This document shows, one piece after another, positions 7,647 through 15,586 of a stretch of DNA of 39,300 nucleotides; position 1 is the first letter of the stretch; the number at the start of each line of letters is the position of its first letter. This DNA comes from Candidatus Avelusimicrobium bubulum (GTDB lineage Bacteria; Elusimicrobiota; Elusimicrobia; Elusimicrobiales; Elusimicrobiaceae). The stretch covers positions 1-39,300 of the forward strand of contig CADBYN010000007.1 in the NCBI GenBank assembly GCA_902798835.1. The letters are read 5' to 3'. Both the position numbers and the translations under genes were made by a program. The notes beneath the pieces were generated by a model. That model saw only the letters and a program-made list of their open reading frames with translations. It did no database searches and was not told the DNA's origin.

Positions 7647-8471
7647 ATGACACGTTGGATGCAATTTGAATTGTTTTGGCGTTCCTTCTTCCTGCAAACA
7701 GGGTGGAACTTTGCCAAATACCAAAATGTGGGATTAACCTTCGTCATGACGCCCTTTTTGAAGAATCTGTACAAACAATATAAACGGGATCTTCCTTCTG
7801 TGCTAGAACGATACTTAGAGGGATTTAATACGCAGCCCATGATGGCTTCGTTCTGTTTTGGTGCACTTGCCAAACAAGAAGAACGCATGGCAAAAGCTAA
7901 AACATTGGCTGAATACCGCGAACGTTTAAGTGAATGGAACAGCTTAAAACGCAGCTTATCTATTACAACAGCTTCTTTGGGGGACCGGCTTTTCTGGGGC
8001 ACTTTAAAACCTTTTACTTTACTTTTGGCACTTTTTATTTGGTTAGCGCTTAACATTAACTTTTTTGAAGCCACCCCCCAACAAGAAGTATATTGGATAG
8101 ATGTATTCGGGGCCTGTATTGTAGCTTTTTTTGCATTTAATGCCGTAGCGTTGTTTGTAAAATGGAAAGGAATATCCCTTAGTTACAATGCCCCCAATAA
8201 CGGTTGTTTTGGCCTCACTCAATTCGACTGGAACAAAACAATCTATAACACCAAACTTTTTGGGATGCTATTGGCTTTGGGACTTTTACTGGGTGGATTG
8301 TATTACTTTTTGCATGATCTGGAGACGTTTTTGGGACTTCAATTTATTACCCGCGCCGTTATTGTACTTTTCTTTGTGAGTATCAGTTTAATGACGCGGG
8401 ATTTACGCATTCCCAATATGTACTTATACATTGCGGCAATGCTCGTATTTAACATTGTGTATTTATTTTAG
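7647..8471 (+). CDS. PTS mannose-family EIID
   Basis: This is the second membrane component of mannose-type PTS permeases. The 274-residue product begins with the amphipathic region WRSFFLQTGWNFAKYQNVG and contains FNTQP (about 60-64), a hallmark of EIID. Hydrophobic segments follow at about 122-140, 155-170, 208-225 and 232-274. Length matches the family. It has an ACGAGG ribosome site overlapping the EIIC end. Together with EIIA, EIIB, EIIC, HPr and enzyme I it completes a PTS in one operon. Confidence 0.9.
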   Translation: MTRWMQFELFWRSFFLQTGWNFAKYQNVGLTFVMTPFLKNLYKQYKRDLPSVLERYLEGFNTQPMMASFCFGALAKQEERMAKAKTLAEYRERLSEWNSLKRSLSITTASLGDRLFWGTLKPFTLLLALFIWLALNINFFEATPQQEVYWIDVFGACIVAFFAFNAVALFVKWKGISLSYNAPNNGCFGLTQFDWNKTIYNTKLFGMLLALGLLLGGLYYFLHDLETFLGLQFITRAVIVLFFVSISLMTRDLRIPNMYLYIAAMLVFNIVYLF

Positions 8472-8474
8472 CTT

Positions 8475-8744
8475 ATGGTACAAAAGGAATTAACTATTTT
8501 AAATCGCTTAGGATTGCATGCACGGCCCGCTGCACGTATTGTGCAGACTGCTGCTATGTTTGAGAGTGATATTGAGCTCACAAAGGATCATGTTACCATT
8601 AACGCTAAAAGTATCATGGGCGTAATGATGTTAGCTGCCGAATTCGGAGCTAGCGTATGTGTAACCGCCAAAGGCTCCGATGAGGTCCAAGCTATAGCCG
8701 CATTGGAAAAGTTATTTAATGATAAATTTAACGAGGAGTTTTAA
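8475..8744 (+). CDS. ptsH: Phosphocarrier protein HPr
   Basis: HPr transfers phosphate from enzyme I to EIIA. The 89-residue protein has the active-site histidine 15 in GLHARPAA and the regulatory serine 46 in NAKSIMGV, the target of HprK. Both phosphorylation routes should therefore operate. Spacing to EIID is 3 bp, with no clear Shine-Dalgarno sequence, so translation is probably coupled. ptsI follows after 8 bp. Confidence 0.95.
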   Translation: MVQKELTILNRLGLHARPAARIVQTAAMFESDIELTKDHVTINAKSIMGVMMLAAEFGASVCVTAKGSDEVQAIAALEKLFNDKFNEEF

Positions 8745-8752
8745 GGAAAATT

Positions 8753-10492
8753 ATGCTAGTACTCAAGGGAATCCCCGCTAGTCCTGGAATAGCTATTGGT
8801 CGGGCCATAGTAGTTCCCGGAGAAAGTTTAGCTACCACGAAACACTATATCGCATTGGAAGCGGTAAGCGGAGAATTGCATAAATTTCAACAAGCTTTGC
8901 AAAAAACAATGCTTGAATTAGACGAATGTTCCCAGAAAGTACGTGCCACGTTGGGTCCAGAGTATGCCGGACTTATGGAGACACATAAGCTGATTTTACA
9001 GGATCCAACTTTGAAAGACGCTGTAATCCATAAAATCAATACCGATTATCTAACTGCCCGTTCTGCCATCTCCCTTACTCTTGGCGAATTAGCCGCCAAT
9101 TTCGACAAAATTGAAGACCCGTTTTTTAAGGAACGCCGCAATGATATTTTTGATGCCGGCAAGCGTCTACTTGCTAATTTAGAAGGGAATAAGAGAGATT
9201 TTTTAAGCTCCATTAAACGCCCTTCCCTATTAGTAGCTCATGATTTGTTCCCTTCAGATACAATTAGTTTACCGGAAAAACAAATCCTAGGTTTTTGTAC
9301 TGACGTCGGTGGAAAAACCAGCCATACAGCACTGCTGGCCCAAAGTTTAAATATTCCTGCTGTAGTGGGCTTGTCTACCGCTTCGAAAGATGTTGCAAAC
9401 GGAGATCAACTTATCATTGATGGAGAAAATGGCCTGTTGGTCATCAATCCGGACCGCTATACACTAGCCAATTACAGACAGATTAAGCGCGAAATTAAAA
9501 AGACTGAGTCGTTATTAAAAACTATCAATCATTTGCCTGTAATTACGCAAGATGGCCACCGCGTACATCTTTATGTCAATTATGATCCGCGCACAGACAA
9601 CAAATATAATAAAACCCTTATTACGGACGGTTTGGGGTTACTGCGTACCGAATTTTTATTTATGAATACCCCTGTTCCTCCCGCTGAGGAAGCACAATAC
9701 AAAATCTATCTATCTGTAGCCAAACGATTTGATATGCGCCCGGTCACAATCCGTTTAGCTGATTTGGGCGCAGATAAAATGCCCGACTTTGCATTGGATG
9801 AGCTGGATGAGGATGATAACCCGTTTATGGGATGCCGGGGGATCCGTTTACTCCTCAAAAACCCCGAGTTGTTGCATACACAGTTGCGCGCTATTGTACG
9901 TACGGCGTGTGAAGTTCCGGCACAAATCAGAGTAATGATTCCAATGGTATCTTCTGTAGAGGAAGTACGCCATGTGCGTGCTGCTTTCGATCAGATACTT
10001 CAAGAATTTGCTGAAAAAGGGAAAAAACCTCTTAATAAAATTGCGTTGGGCGCTATGATTGAAGTCCCTGCCGCTGCGATTGCTTTGGATGGCATGATTA
10101 ACGACTTGGATTTCATTTCCATCGGAACTAACGATCTTATTCAATACCTGGTGGCCGTAGACCGCGTAAACCCGGAAGTGGCCCACATGTATGATCCCTG
10201 CCATCCCGCGGTAGGACGAACTATTCACAATATCATTCAAACTGCCCATAAACGCAGCAAAACCGTCTCTATTTGCGGTGAAATTGCTTCCGATAGCAAG
10301 ATGCTTCCTCTCTTGCTAGGTTGGCAAGTGGATAGCTTGTCGGTTACCCCGCGTATGTATTTACGTGTTAAAAACAATATACGCAACTTAAATTTTGAAC
10401 ACTGCTCAGACATGGCGCAAGCCGCTCTTTTGATGGGCAGTTCAGCCGAAATAAGAAATTTAGTAGAAGACAATCAGTATGAAAATTCGTAA
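8753..10492 (+). CDS. ptsI: PTS enzyme I (phosphoenolpyruvate-protein phosphotransferase)
   Basis: Enzyme I autophosphorylates from PEP and passes phosphate to HPr. The 579-residue protein shows the N-terminal KGIPASPGIAIG start, the phosphohistidine His191 in GGKTSHTALLAQ, and the PEP-binding TIM-barrel with LRTEFLFMN and GCRGIRL. The conserved catalytic cysteine (about 508) lies in SICGEIASD. Length is standard. A good AAGGA ribosome site precedes the ATG. Its last 14 bp overlap lepA, which joins the sugar-uptake genes to a translation factor gene. Confidence 0.96.
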   Translation: MLVLKGIPASPGIAIGRAIVVPGESLATTKHYIALEAVSGELHKFQQALQKTMLELDECSQKVRATLGPEYAGLMETHKLILQDPTLKDAVIHKINTDYLTARSAISLTLGELAANFDKIEDPFFKERRNDIFDAGKRLLANLEGNKRDFLSSIKRPSLLVAHDLFPSDTISLPEKQILGFCTDVGGKTSHTALLAQSLNIPAVVGLSTASKDVANGDQLIIDGENGLLVINPDRYTLANYRQIKREIKKTESLLKTINHLPVITQDGHRVHLYVNYDPRTDNKYNKTLITDGLGLLRTEFLFMNTPVPPAEEAQYKIYLSVAKRFDMRPVTIRLADLGADKMPDFALDELDEDDNPFMGCRGIRLLLKNPELLHTQLRAIVRTACEVPAQIRVMIPMVSSVEEVRHVRAAFDQILQEFAEKGKKPLNKIALGAMIEVPAAAIALDGMINDLDFISIGTNDLIQYLVAVDRVNPEVAHMYDPCHPAVGRTIHNIIQTAHKRSKTVSICGEIASDSKMLPLLLGWQVDSLSVTPRMYLRVKNNIRNLNFEHCSDMAQAALLMGSSAEIRNLVEDNQYENS

Positions 10493-12308
10493 TTTTTCCA
10501 TTGTAGCGCACATCGATCACGGCAAGACCACGCTTTCAGACCGCATTTTAGAAGATACAGGCACCGTTCCCAAGCGCAAGATGCAAGCTCAACTTTTAGA
10601 TGGAATGGATCTAGAGCGCGAGCGTGGCATTACTATTAAAGCCAAAGCCGTACGCATTCAATACAAAGACTACATTTTAAATTTAATTGATACCCCCGGG
10701 CATGTAGATTTTTCGTATGAAGTATCCCGTTCGCTGCGCGCGTGCGAGGGAGTTCTTTTACTAGTAGATGCCTCTCAGGGAGTAGAAGCGCAGACCGTGG
10801 CACATGCTCACCTAGCACAAAGTTTAGGCCTTAAAATTATCCCCGTAATGAACAAAGTGGATTTATCTCAGGCAGATGCTGATGCGTCCGAGGAACAACT
10901 GTGGGATATTTTGCATGAACCTATCGAAGCGGAGCGCGTAAGCGCCAAAACAGGCATGGGCATTGAGCATTTATTAGACCGCATTATTACCGATATCCCC
11001 GCCCCTTCCGGCTCGGCAGACAAACCGTTACGAGCGTTAATTTTCGACTCGTATTATGATGCATTTCGCGGTGTAATCATGTACATCCGCTTGGTAGATG
11101 GCACTCTTAAACCCGGGCAAACTATCCAATTTATGTCTTCAGGTGCGACATATAAGGCCGAAGAAATCGGTTTTATGACACCTAAGCAATTACACAAATG
11201 TAACCAGCTTTCTGCAGGAGAAGTAGGTTATTTGGCGGCCGGAATTAAAGATATCCACCAAGTGAAAGTGGGTGATACCGTTACGGTGGCAGATAATCCC
11301 GCCAAAGCTCCTTTACCCGGATATGAAGAAGCTAAACCTGTTGTATTTGCCAGCATTTTCCCGGTTGAAACAACTGATTTTCCCCTGCTTAGAAAAGCTC
11401 TAGAAAAGCTGCACTTGTCGGATAGTTCCTTCCAATATCAAAGCGAAACCTCCAAAGCATTGGGGTTCGGATTTCGCTTAGGGTTTATGGGAATTTTGCA
11501 TATTGAAATTGTAAAAGAACGCTTAGAACGTGAATTTAATTTATCGCTTATTGCTACTTCTCCAAACGTAGTTTATCACGTTAAATTTACCCCCCGCAAA
11601 TCACACTCGCAGGAACTAGCCGCCTTGCCGGAAGCGCCGGACGATCCCGGCTATAAAATCATTGATAACCCGGCCAACTTCCCGCCGTATGGAGATATTA
11701 TCGACATTAAAGAGCCTGTTATCCATATTACTATCGTTACCCCCGTGGAATTTATGGACGGCGTAATGACGCTACTCAAAGAAAAACGCGGCACGTTTAT
11801 GAGCATGGATCACCTGTCCAATCAGCGCGTGATTATCAAGTATGAAATGCCGATGGGAGAGATGGTTATTGATTTCTACAACAAGTTAAAATCTGTCTCC
11901 AAGGGATATGCCTCGTTTGATTACGAAGTGGCCGGGTTTAGAAGTTCCAACGTGGTACTCATGGAAATCTTGCTACACGGATCTGCAGTAGATGCGCTTT
12001 CCACTGTGGTGCATAAAGACAAAGCACAAACTATCGGCCGCGCGTTGTGTGCAAAATTAAAAGAACTTATCGGCCGTCAACAATTCGAAGTAGCCGTACA
12101 GGCTGCTATTAACGGGAAGGTGATTGCACGCGAAACCATCCCTGCCTATCGTAAAGACGTGATCGCCAAGTGTTACGGCGGCGATATTACACGCAAACGC
12201 AAACTGTTAGAGAAACAGAAAGAAGGCAAAAAACGCATGAAATCCATCGGCAGTTTAAACATCCCGCAAGAAGCATTTGTGGCCATGCTCAAAATTGACG
12301 AGGAGTAA
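10479..12308 (+). CDS. lepA: Elongation factor 4 (LepA) GTPase
   Basis: EF4 is a ribosome-associated GTPase involved in translation initiation and elongation under stress. The 609-residue protein has G1 AHIDHGKTT (10-18), the switch region ERERGITIKA, G3 DTPGHVDF, G4 NKVD, EF-G-like domains II, III and V, and the LepA-specific C-terminal domain with YGGDITRKRKLLEKQKEGKK. Length is standard. It overlaps ptsI by 14 bp and ends 17 bp before folD. Confidence 0.97.
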   Translation: MKIRNFSIVAHIDHGKTTLSDRILEDTGTVPKRKMQAQLLDGMDLERERGITIKAKAVRIQYKDYILNLIDTPGHVDFSYEVSRSLRACEGVLLLVDASQGVEAQTVAHAHLAQSLGLKIIPVMNKVDLSQADADASEEQLWDILHEPIEAERVSAKTGMGIEHLLDRIITDIPAPSGSADKPLRALIFDSYYDAFRGVIMYIRLVDGTLKPGQTIQFMSSGATYKAEEIGFMTPKQLHKCNQLSAGEVGYLAAGIKDIHQVKVGDTVTVADNPAKAPLPGYEEAKPVVFASIFPVETTDFPLLRKALEKLHLSDSSFQYQSETSKALGFGFRLGFMGILHIEIVKERLEREFNLSLIATSPNVVYHVKFTPRKSHSQELAALPEAPDDPGYKIIDNPANFPPYGDIIDIKEPVIHITIVTPVEFMDGVMTLLKEKRGTFMSMDHLSNQRVIIKYEMPMGEMVIDFYNKLKSVSKGYASFDYEVAGFRSSNVVLMEILLHGSAVDALSTVVHKDKAQTIGRALCAKLKELIGRQQFEVAVQAAINGKVIARETIPAYRKDVIAKCYGGDITRKRKLLEKQKEGKKRMKSIGSLNIPQEAFVAMLKIDEE

Positions 12309-12310
12309 TT

Positions 12311-12319
12311 TGCTACAAT
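12311..12319 (+). promoter_or_regulatory. Extended -10 element directly before folD
   Basis: TGCTACAAT lies immediately after the lepA stop, and its hexamer (12314-12319) ends exactly 6 nt before the folD ATG, so transcription would start at or beside the start codon. No Shine-Dalgarno sequence lies in range; the GAGGAG at 12299-12304 is 21 nt away. Confidence 0.5.
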
Positions 12320-12325
12320 AGTACT

Positions 12326-13186
12326 ATGATTTTAGAGGGACGAACACTTGCCAAACAAATCCGCGAACCCCTAGCCGATAGGGCAAAGGACGTTTGCCGC
12401 CAAATCGGGCGGCCGATTATGCTTGCCGCCATTGGCTCTACGGAAGATTATGGCGCTTATGTGTATTTGAAAAAAGAAATAGAAGCTGCCCAAAAAATTG
12501 GACTCTCCACTCAGATTTTTGAAGTAAATAATCAAACTCCTCCTATAGATTTTGTATCCTTGGTAAAGCGTTTATCAAACGATGAGAAAGTGGATGCTAT
12601 TTTAATCCCTCGTCCGTTACCCGCTCATTTGGCCGCCACCGATTATGCAGCTTATTTAGCCCCTCAAAAAGATGTAGACGGGATGTCTAATGTGAATATG
12701 GGCAATTTGTTTTTGTGCAAAACGTGGGAAGAAATCAAATCCTTGCCCGGTTTTGTACCTTGCACGGCAATGGCCGTTATCAAGCTTTTGGAATTTCATC
12801 ATATTGACTTAGCCGGGAAAGAAGTGGCAGTCATTGGACGATCCTCTACCGTAGGGCGACCTCTGGCCCATTTGCTTACCTGCAAAAATGCTACCGTCAA
12901 AATTTGCCACCGGCACACCGACTTACCGCGCGCTGTAAAAGATGCCGATATCGTTTGCTCTGCCGCAGGAACTGCCGGGCTTTTACAAGCTGATTGGTTA
13001 AAAACAGGAGCCATCGTAATTGATATTTCTACCAATTGGCACAACAATCAATTAACCGGGGATGCGGATCCTGTGGCTTTGACAAAACGGAACGTTGCTT
13101 ATTCCCCTGTTCCTGGAGGAGTAGGACCAGTTACTCTTGCGGTATTACTAGAAAATATGGTATTTTCAAAAGAGAGGTTATTATGA
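12326..13186 (+). CDS. folD: FolD: methylene-THF dehydrogenase/cyclohydrolase (divergent active site)
   Basis: FolD interconverts 5,10-methylene-, methenyl- and 10-formyl-tetrahydrofolate with NADP. The 286-residue protein has the Tyr45-x3-Lys49 pair in AYVYLKK, KDVDG (115-119), the NADP-binding GRSSTVGRP and the C-terminal PGGVGPVT. It departs from the family at the usual VQLPLP motif, which reads IPRPLP (94-99), so the active-site glutamine (Gln98 in E. coli numbering) is a proline (Pro95). PCTPxG also reads PCTAMA. The general fold and the Lys/Tyr/Asp residues remain. It may be a FolD with altered cyclohydrolase or dehydrogenase balance. It appears to be read from a leaderless transcript, and the lipoprotein gene overlaps its stop. 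Confidence 0.88.
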   Translation: MILEGRTLAKQIREPLADRAKDVCRQIGRPIMLAAIGSTEDYGAYVYLKKEIEAAQKIGLSTQIFEVNNQTPPIDFVSLVKRLSNDEKVDAILIPRPLPAHLAATDYAAYLAPQKDVDGMSNVNMGNLFLCKTWEEIKSLPGFVPCTAMAVIKLLEFHHIDLAGKEVAVIGRSSTVGRPLAHLLTCKNATVKICHRHTDLPRAVKDADIVCSAAGTAGLLQADWLKTGAIVIDISTNWHNNQLTGDADPVALTKRNVAYSPVPGGVGPVTLAVLLENMVFSKERLL

Positions 13187-13599
13187 AAAAATGGACTTTT
13201 TTGGTCGCAATTTTAGCAATAGCTGGTTTTCTAAGTGCTTGTAAATCTACCGGGGATACTCCTCAAGAAGGGGAGCGTTATGCCAAAAAAATCTACCTGA
13301 CTAAAGAAGACTATATGGAAGATTTAGGTAATGCTGCCAGCGTAGAACGCCGCGATTTACGCCCTAACGTAGAGTCTAAATATATCTTCAATGTAACCCC
13401 TCAAAATACCGATAATCCCACTATCTACTTTTTTGACCAACACCAACAACCTAAAGTTCCGGGGGAATATACCGCAAACGATTATAAAAATGAAAAGCGT
13501 TTATGGCAAAAACCTAAACGGTACACACCGGAACAGTATTATGGCATGCAGGGAAGCGACAATTCCTCGAACGAAGATAATGCAAGTTATAGCTATTAA
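13183..13599 (+). CDS. Small predicted lipoprotein, function unknown
   Basis: This is a 138-residue protein with a lipoprotein signal: MKKW, a hydrophobic stretch (5-16) and a lipobox FLSAC with the lipid-anchored cysteine at residue 20. The mature part is hydrophilic and Tyr/Asn/Asp-rich, with no further cysteine and a Ser/Asn-rich tail. It would be exported by the Sec system and acylated; Lnt and SecA are encoded in this window. The ATG at 13183 overlaps the folD stop (ATGA), with AGAGAGG upstream. A longer in-frame reading starting inside folD is rejected because the signal peptide would be internal. I do not recognise a family. Confidence 0.8.
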   Translation: MKKWTFLVAILAIAGFLSACKSTGDTPQEGERYAKKIYLTKEDYMEDLGNAASVERRDLRPNVESKYIFNVTPQNTDNPTIYFFDQHQQPKVPGEYTANDYKNEKRLWQKPKRYTPEQYYGMQGSDNSSNEDNASYSY

Positions 13600-13603
13600 C
13601 TAA

Positions 13604-13626
13604 CCCCCGCGCAAGCGGGGTTTTTT
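13604..13626 (+). terminator. Rho-independent terminator of the hpf-PTS-folD run
   Basis: The GC-rich stem CCCCGC/GCGGGG (13605-13610 with 13615-13620) has loop GCAA, followed by T6. The U-run overlaps the stop codon of the convergent glpQ gene. Confidence 0.9.
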
Positions 13627-14320
13627 ATGGCGTAAAGAGAGTTACATCGTTTGTGAAAATGCCATCTACCCCTTGCTTGGCCAGTTCTGCCGCCAGGGTC
13701 CTATCGGTAACTGTATAGCAATATACTTTCAAACCGTTTTTATGGCAAATTTGTGCGATCTGTGGTGTAAAACGAATATAGTTGATATGCACACTTTCGG
13801 CCCGTAGAGCAAGTGCTTTTTTTATGTCAAATTGACGTGTAAGCAGCCCAACCCGTACGTTAGAAGATAATGTGCGCACACGCACCAAAGTATCATAATC
13901 AAAGCTAGATATCAAAATTTTCCCTTCCAACTGCGGATGTAGACGCAATAAACAGAGTAACTCCTCCTCTATGCCAGGATAAATATTATGATCGTTTTTT
14001 ATCTCTATATTTAATAGCTTAAGGTTCGGTAAAATAACCGGCAGCACATCCTGTAAGAGCGGAATAGAAACTTTCTCTTTTGAAGATGGGTTTATAAGGG
14101 GATATTCTGCTAAATCTACACTAGCCAGATCTTTTAGTTTTACATCCACTCCGGCAGTGCGTAGTAGGGAATAGTCGTGATGTACCGCCAGTTGCCCATC
14201 TTTTAACAAGTGCACATCCAACTCATAATGCGTAACTCCCTGCTTTTGTGCCAATGCAAAAGCAGAAACCGTATTCTCAACACGCTGCGTGTTAGCACCG
14301 CGATGCGCAAAATAAATCAT
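13625..14320 (-). CDS. Glycerophosphodiester phosphodiesterase (GDPD family)
   Basis: GDPD enzymes hydrolyse glycerophosphodiesters to glycerol-3-phosphate and an alcohol. The 231-residue protein has the catalytic HRG (6-8), ENT near residue 22, the metal-binding ELDVHLLKDGQLAVHHD, an internal NIEIKND and the C-terminal GVDGIFTND. There is no signal peptide, so it is a cytoplasmic UgpQ-like enzyme, not periplasmic GlpQ. It is encoded as a single gene: the mscL terminator-like hairpin lies upstream and the lipoprotein gene converges. Its start lacks a Shine-Dalgarno sequence but has TACACT 6 nt before the ATG. Confidence 0.9.
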   Translation of the reverse strand: MIYFAHRGANTQRVENTVSAFALAQKQGVTHYELDVHLLKDGQLAVHHDYSLLRTAGVDVKLKDLASVDLAEYPLINPSSKEKVSIPLLQDVLPVILPNLKLLNIEIKNDHNIYPGIEEELLCLLRLHPQLEGKILISSFDYDTLVRVRTLSSNVRVGLLTRQFDIKKALALRAESVHINYIRFTPQIAQICHKNGLKVYCYTVTDRTLAAELAKQGVDGIFTNDVTLFTP

Positions 14321-14326
14321 ACTTAT

Positions 14327-14332
14327 AGTGTA
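14327..14332 (-). promoter_or_regulatory. -10 element 6 nt before the GDPD start codon
   Basis: On the minus strand TACACT is followed by exactly 6 nt and then the ATG at 14320. A TTGCTT lies 18 bp further upstream as a possible -35. No ribosome-binding sequence is present, which suggests a leaderless mRNA. Confidence 0.45.
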
Positions 14333-14354
14333 AAAAAATTACGCCACTAAAAGC

Positions 14355-14388
14355 AACGAAACTCAATCCTAATAGATTGAGTTTCGTT
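14355..14388 (-). terminator. Long hairpin downstream of mscL
   Basis: There is a perfect 14-bp stem (14355-14368 with 14375-14388) with a 6-nt loop. Read on the minus strand it is followed by GCTTTTAG, a weak U-run. It most likely ends or protects the mscL transcript; it lies upstream of the GDPD gene. Confidence 0.65.
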
Positions 14389-14404
14389 ATAAAAGAAAAC
14401 TCCC

Positions 14405-14872
14405 TTATTTAATTTCGGAAGTGCAGTGCGGACAGCGAACGGCACCTAAAGGAATTTCGCTAAAGCAGAAAGGACATTTCTTGGTGGTCGGAGCAGCGGC
14501 AGCCTCTTCTTTTTTACCAATAGAATTCAACTTATTGATAAACTTAATTAAAGCAAAAATACAGGCAGCCACTATTAAAAAGCTGATAACCGCATTTAAG
14601 AATAATCCCAGATTAACCGTGGTAGCACCTGCTTCTTGAGCGGCAGCAATCGTGGTGAAATGGCGGGCACCGTTAGCACCGGCTTTAACCACAATAAACC
14701 AGTTCGAAAAATCAACTTGGCCTAAGGCTAACCCAATAAGCGGCATTAAGACATCCGCTACCATGGAATTAACAATTTTTGTAAATGCGCCGCCAATAAT
14801 GATACCAACGGCCATATCAATTACGTTGCCGCGCATGATGAACTGCTTGAATTCACTAGCTATACCTTTCAT
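14405..14872 (-). CDS. mscL: Large-conductance mechanosensitive channel MscL with C-terminal zinc ribbon
   Basis: MscL opens under membrane tension and releases solutes on hypo-osmotic shock. The 155-residue protein has the N-terminal helix (EFKQFIMRGNVIDMAVG), TM1 with IIIGGAFTKIVNSMVADVLMP, a periplasmic loop and TM2 (about 88-110). After the channel part it carries a CxxC-x10-CxxC zinc-ribbon tail (Cys133, 136, 147, 150), a known variant in some MscL proteins. The start has a good GAGGAG site and lies directly next to the end of the cofE-like gene, so the two are probably cotranscribed. Confidence 0.95.
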   Translation of the reverse strand: MKGIASEFKQFIMRGNVIDMAVGIIIGGAFTKIVNSMVADVLMPLIGLALGQVDFSNWFIVVKAGANGARHFTTIAAAQEAGATTVNLGLFLNAVISFLIVAACIFALIKFINKLNSIGKKEEAAAAPTTKKCPFCFSEIPLGAVRCPHCTSEIK

Positions 14873-15586
14873 TTATTTCTCCTCTTCTATTAATTTTGCC
14901 GCCCTAAGTAAAGGCGTATACAAATCGTTCTTTACGGGGTATTTAATCTCATCCCGATCCATAATATCCCTAAACACTACAGGAGCACCTTCAATAATGC
15001 ATAAGGGGCACTGTTCTGCCGCTTCTCCCATCACAAGTGCTGCTGCCGTAGCCAGGCTATCGGCCACATTTACCAGTGTGGTTTGTAATTTCTTACCGAA
15101 AATATCTTGTTGGCCGCGCAAATCTTTTACACCCTTAAAGCCTGCATATCCTACAGCGGCGGCTATTACTCCGGCGCGCAGCGGAAGAATCATGCTATCT
15201 GTTACCACAATACCCAGATTATGCACCTTCCACATTTTTTGCAACGCAATGCGCAGCTCATGGGCACAATCATAACAATCCGGCAATAAAATCAGCTTCC
15301 CGTTGGCATTAGACTCATCAATCCCAGCGTTCGTCATAATCATTCCGTCTTTGATGGTCAACCACGCAAGCGGGGTTTTGAGTGCCCCCTGACTATACTG
15401 CTTAATGAGCTTTTCCTTCTGAGCAAGACTTTGATAGGCTAGGGTATTCCCTTTCCAAAGTGCCACCACCTTAGAAGATACCGCTAATACCGTATTTTCC
15501 GCTACAGAAGGTATAAAACGCACAACAAATGCCGCTAAATCGGCTTTTTCTTCAAAGATCTGTGTATGCACAGCCCTTATTTTCAT
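14873..15586 (-). CDS. CofE/FbiB-like gamma-glutamyl ligase family protein
   Basis: The protein resembles coenzyme F420-0:L-glutamate ligase (CofE), which adds gamma-linked glutamate to the deazaflavin cofactor; related domains in organisms without F420 are of unclear role. The 237-residue product shows AVSSKVVAL (37-45), DGMIMTNAGIDESNANG, the VVTDSMILPLRAGVIAAAVGYAG segment and a late VADSLATAAALVMGEAAE stretch, all in family order. No other F420 or deazaflavin gene is in the window. It overlaps hemW by 4 bp upstream and abuts mscL downstream. The family call is good; the substrate is unknown, with a folate-type or other gamma-glutamyl acceptor as an alternative. Confidence 0.75.
   Translation of the reverse strand: MKIRAVHTQIFEEKADLAAFVVRFIPSVAENTVLAVSSKVVALWKGNTLAYQSLAQKEKLIKQYSQGALKTPLAWLTIKDGMIMTNAGIDESNANGKLILLPDCYDCAHELRIALQKMWKVHNLGIVVTDSMILPLRAGVIAAAVGYAGFKGVKDLRGQQDIFGKKLQTTLVNVADSLATAAALVMGEAAEQCPLCIIEGAPVVFRDIMDRDEIKYPVKNDLYTPLLRAAKLIEEEK

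Noticed and set aside
13036-13182. An upstream extension of the small lipoprotein gene inside folD
   Set aside because: It would bury the lipoprotein signal peptide; the ATGA overlap with a ribosome site is the natural start.
14405-14475. The MscL zinc-ribbon tail as a new fusion
   Set aside because: CxxC tails of this kind are, as far as I recall, present in many MscL proteins; it is not novel.
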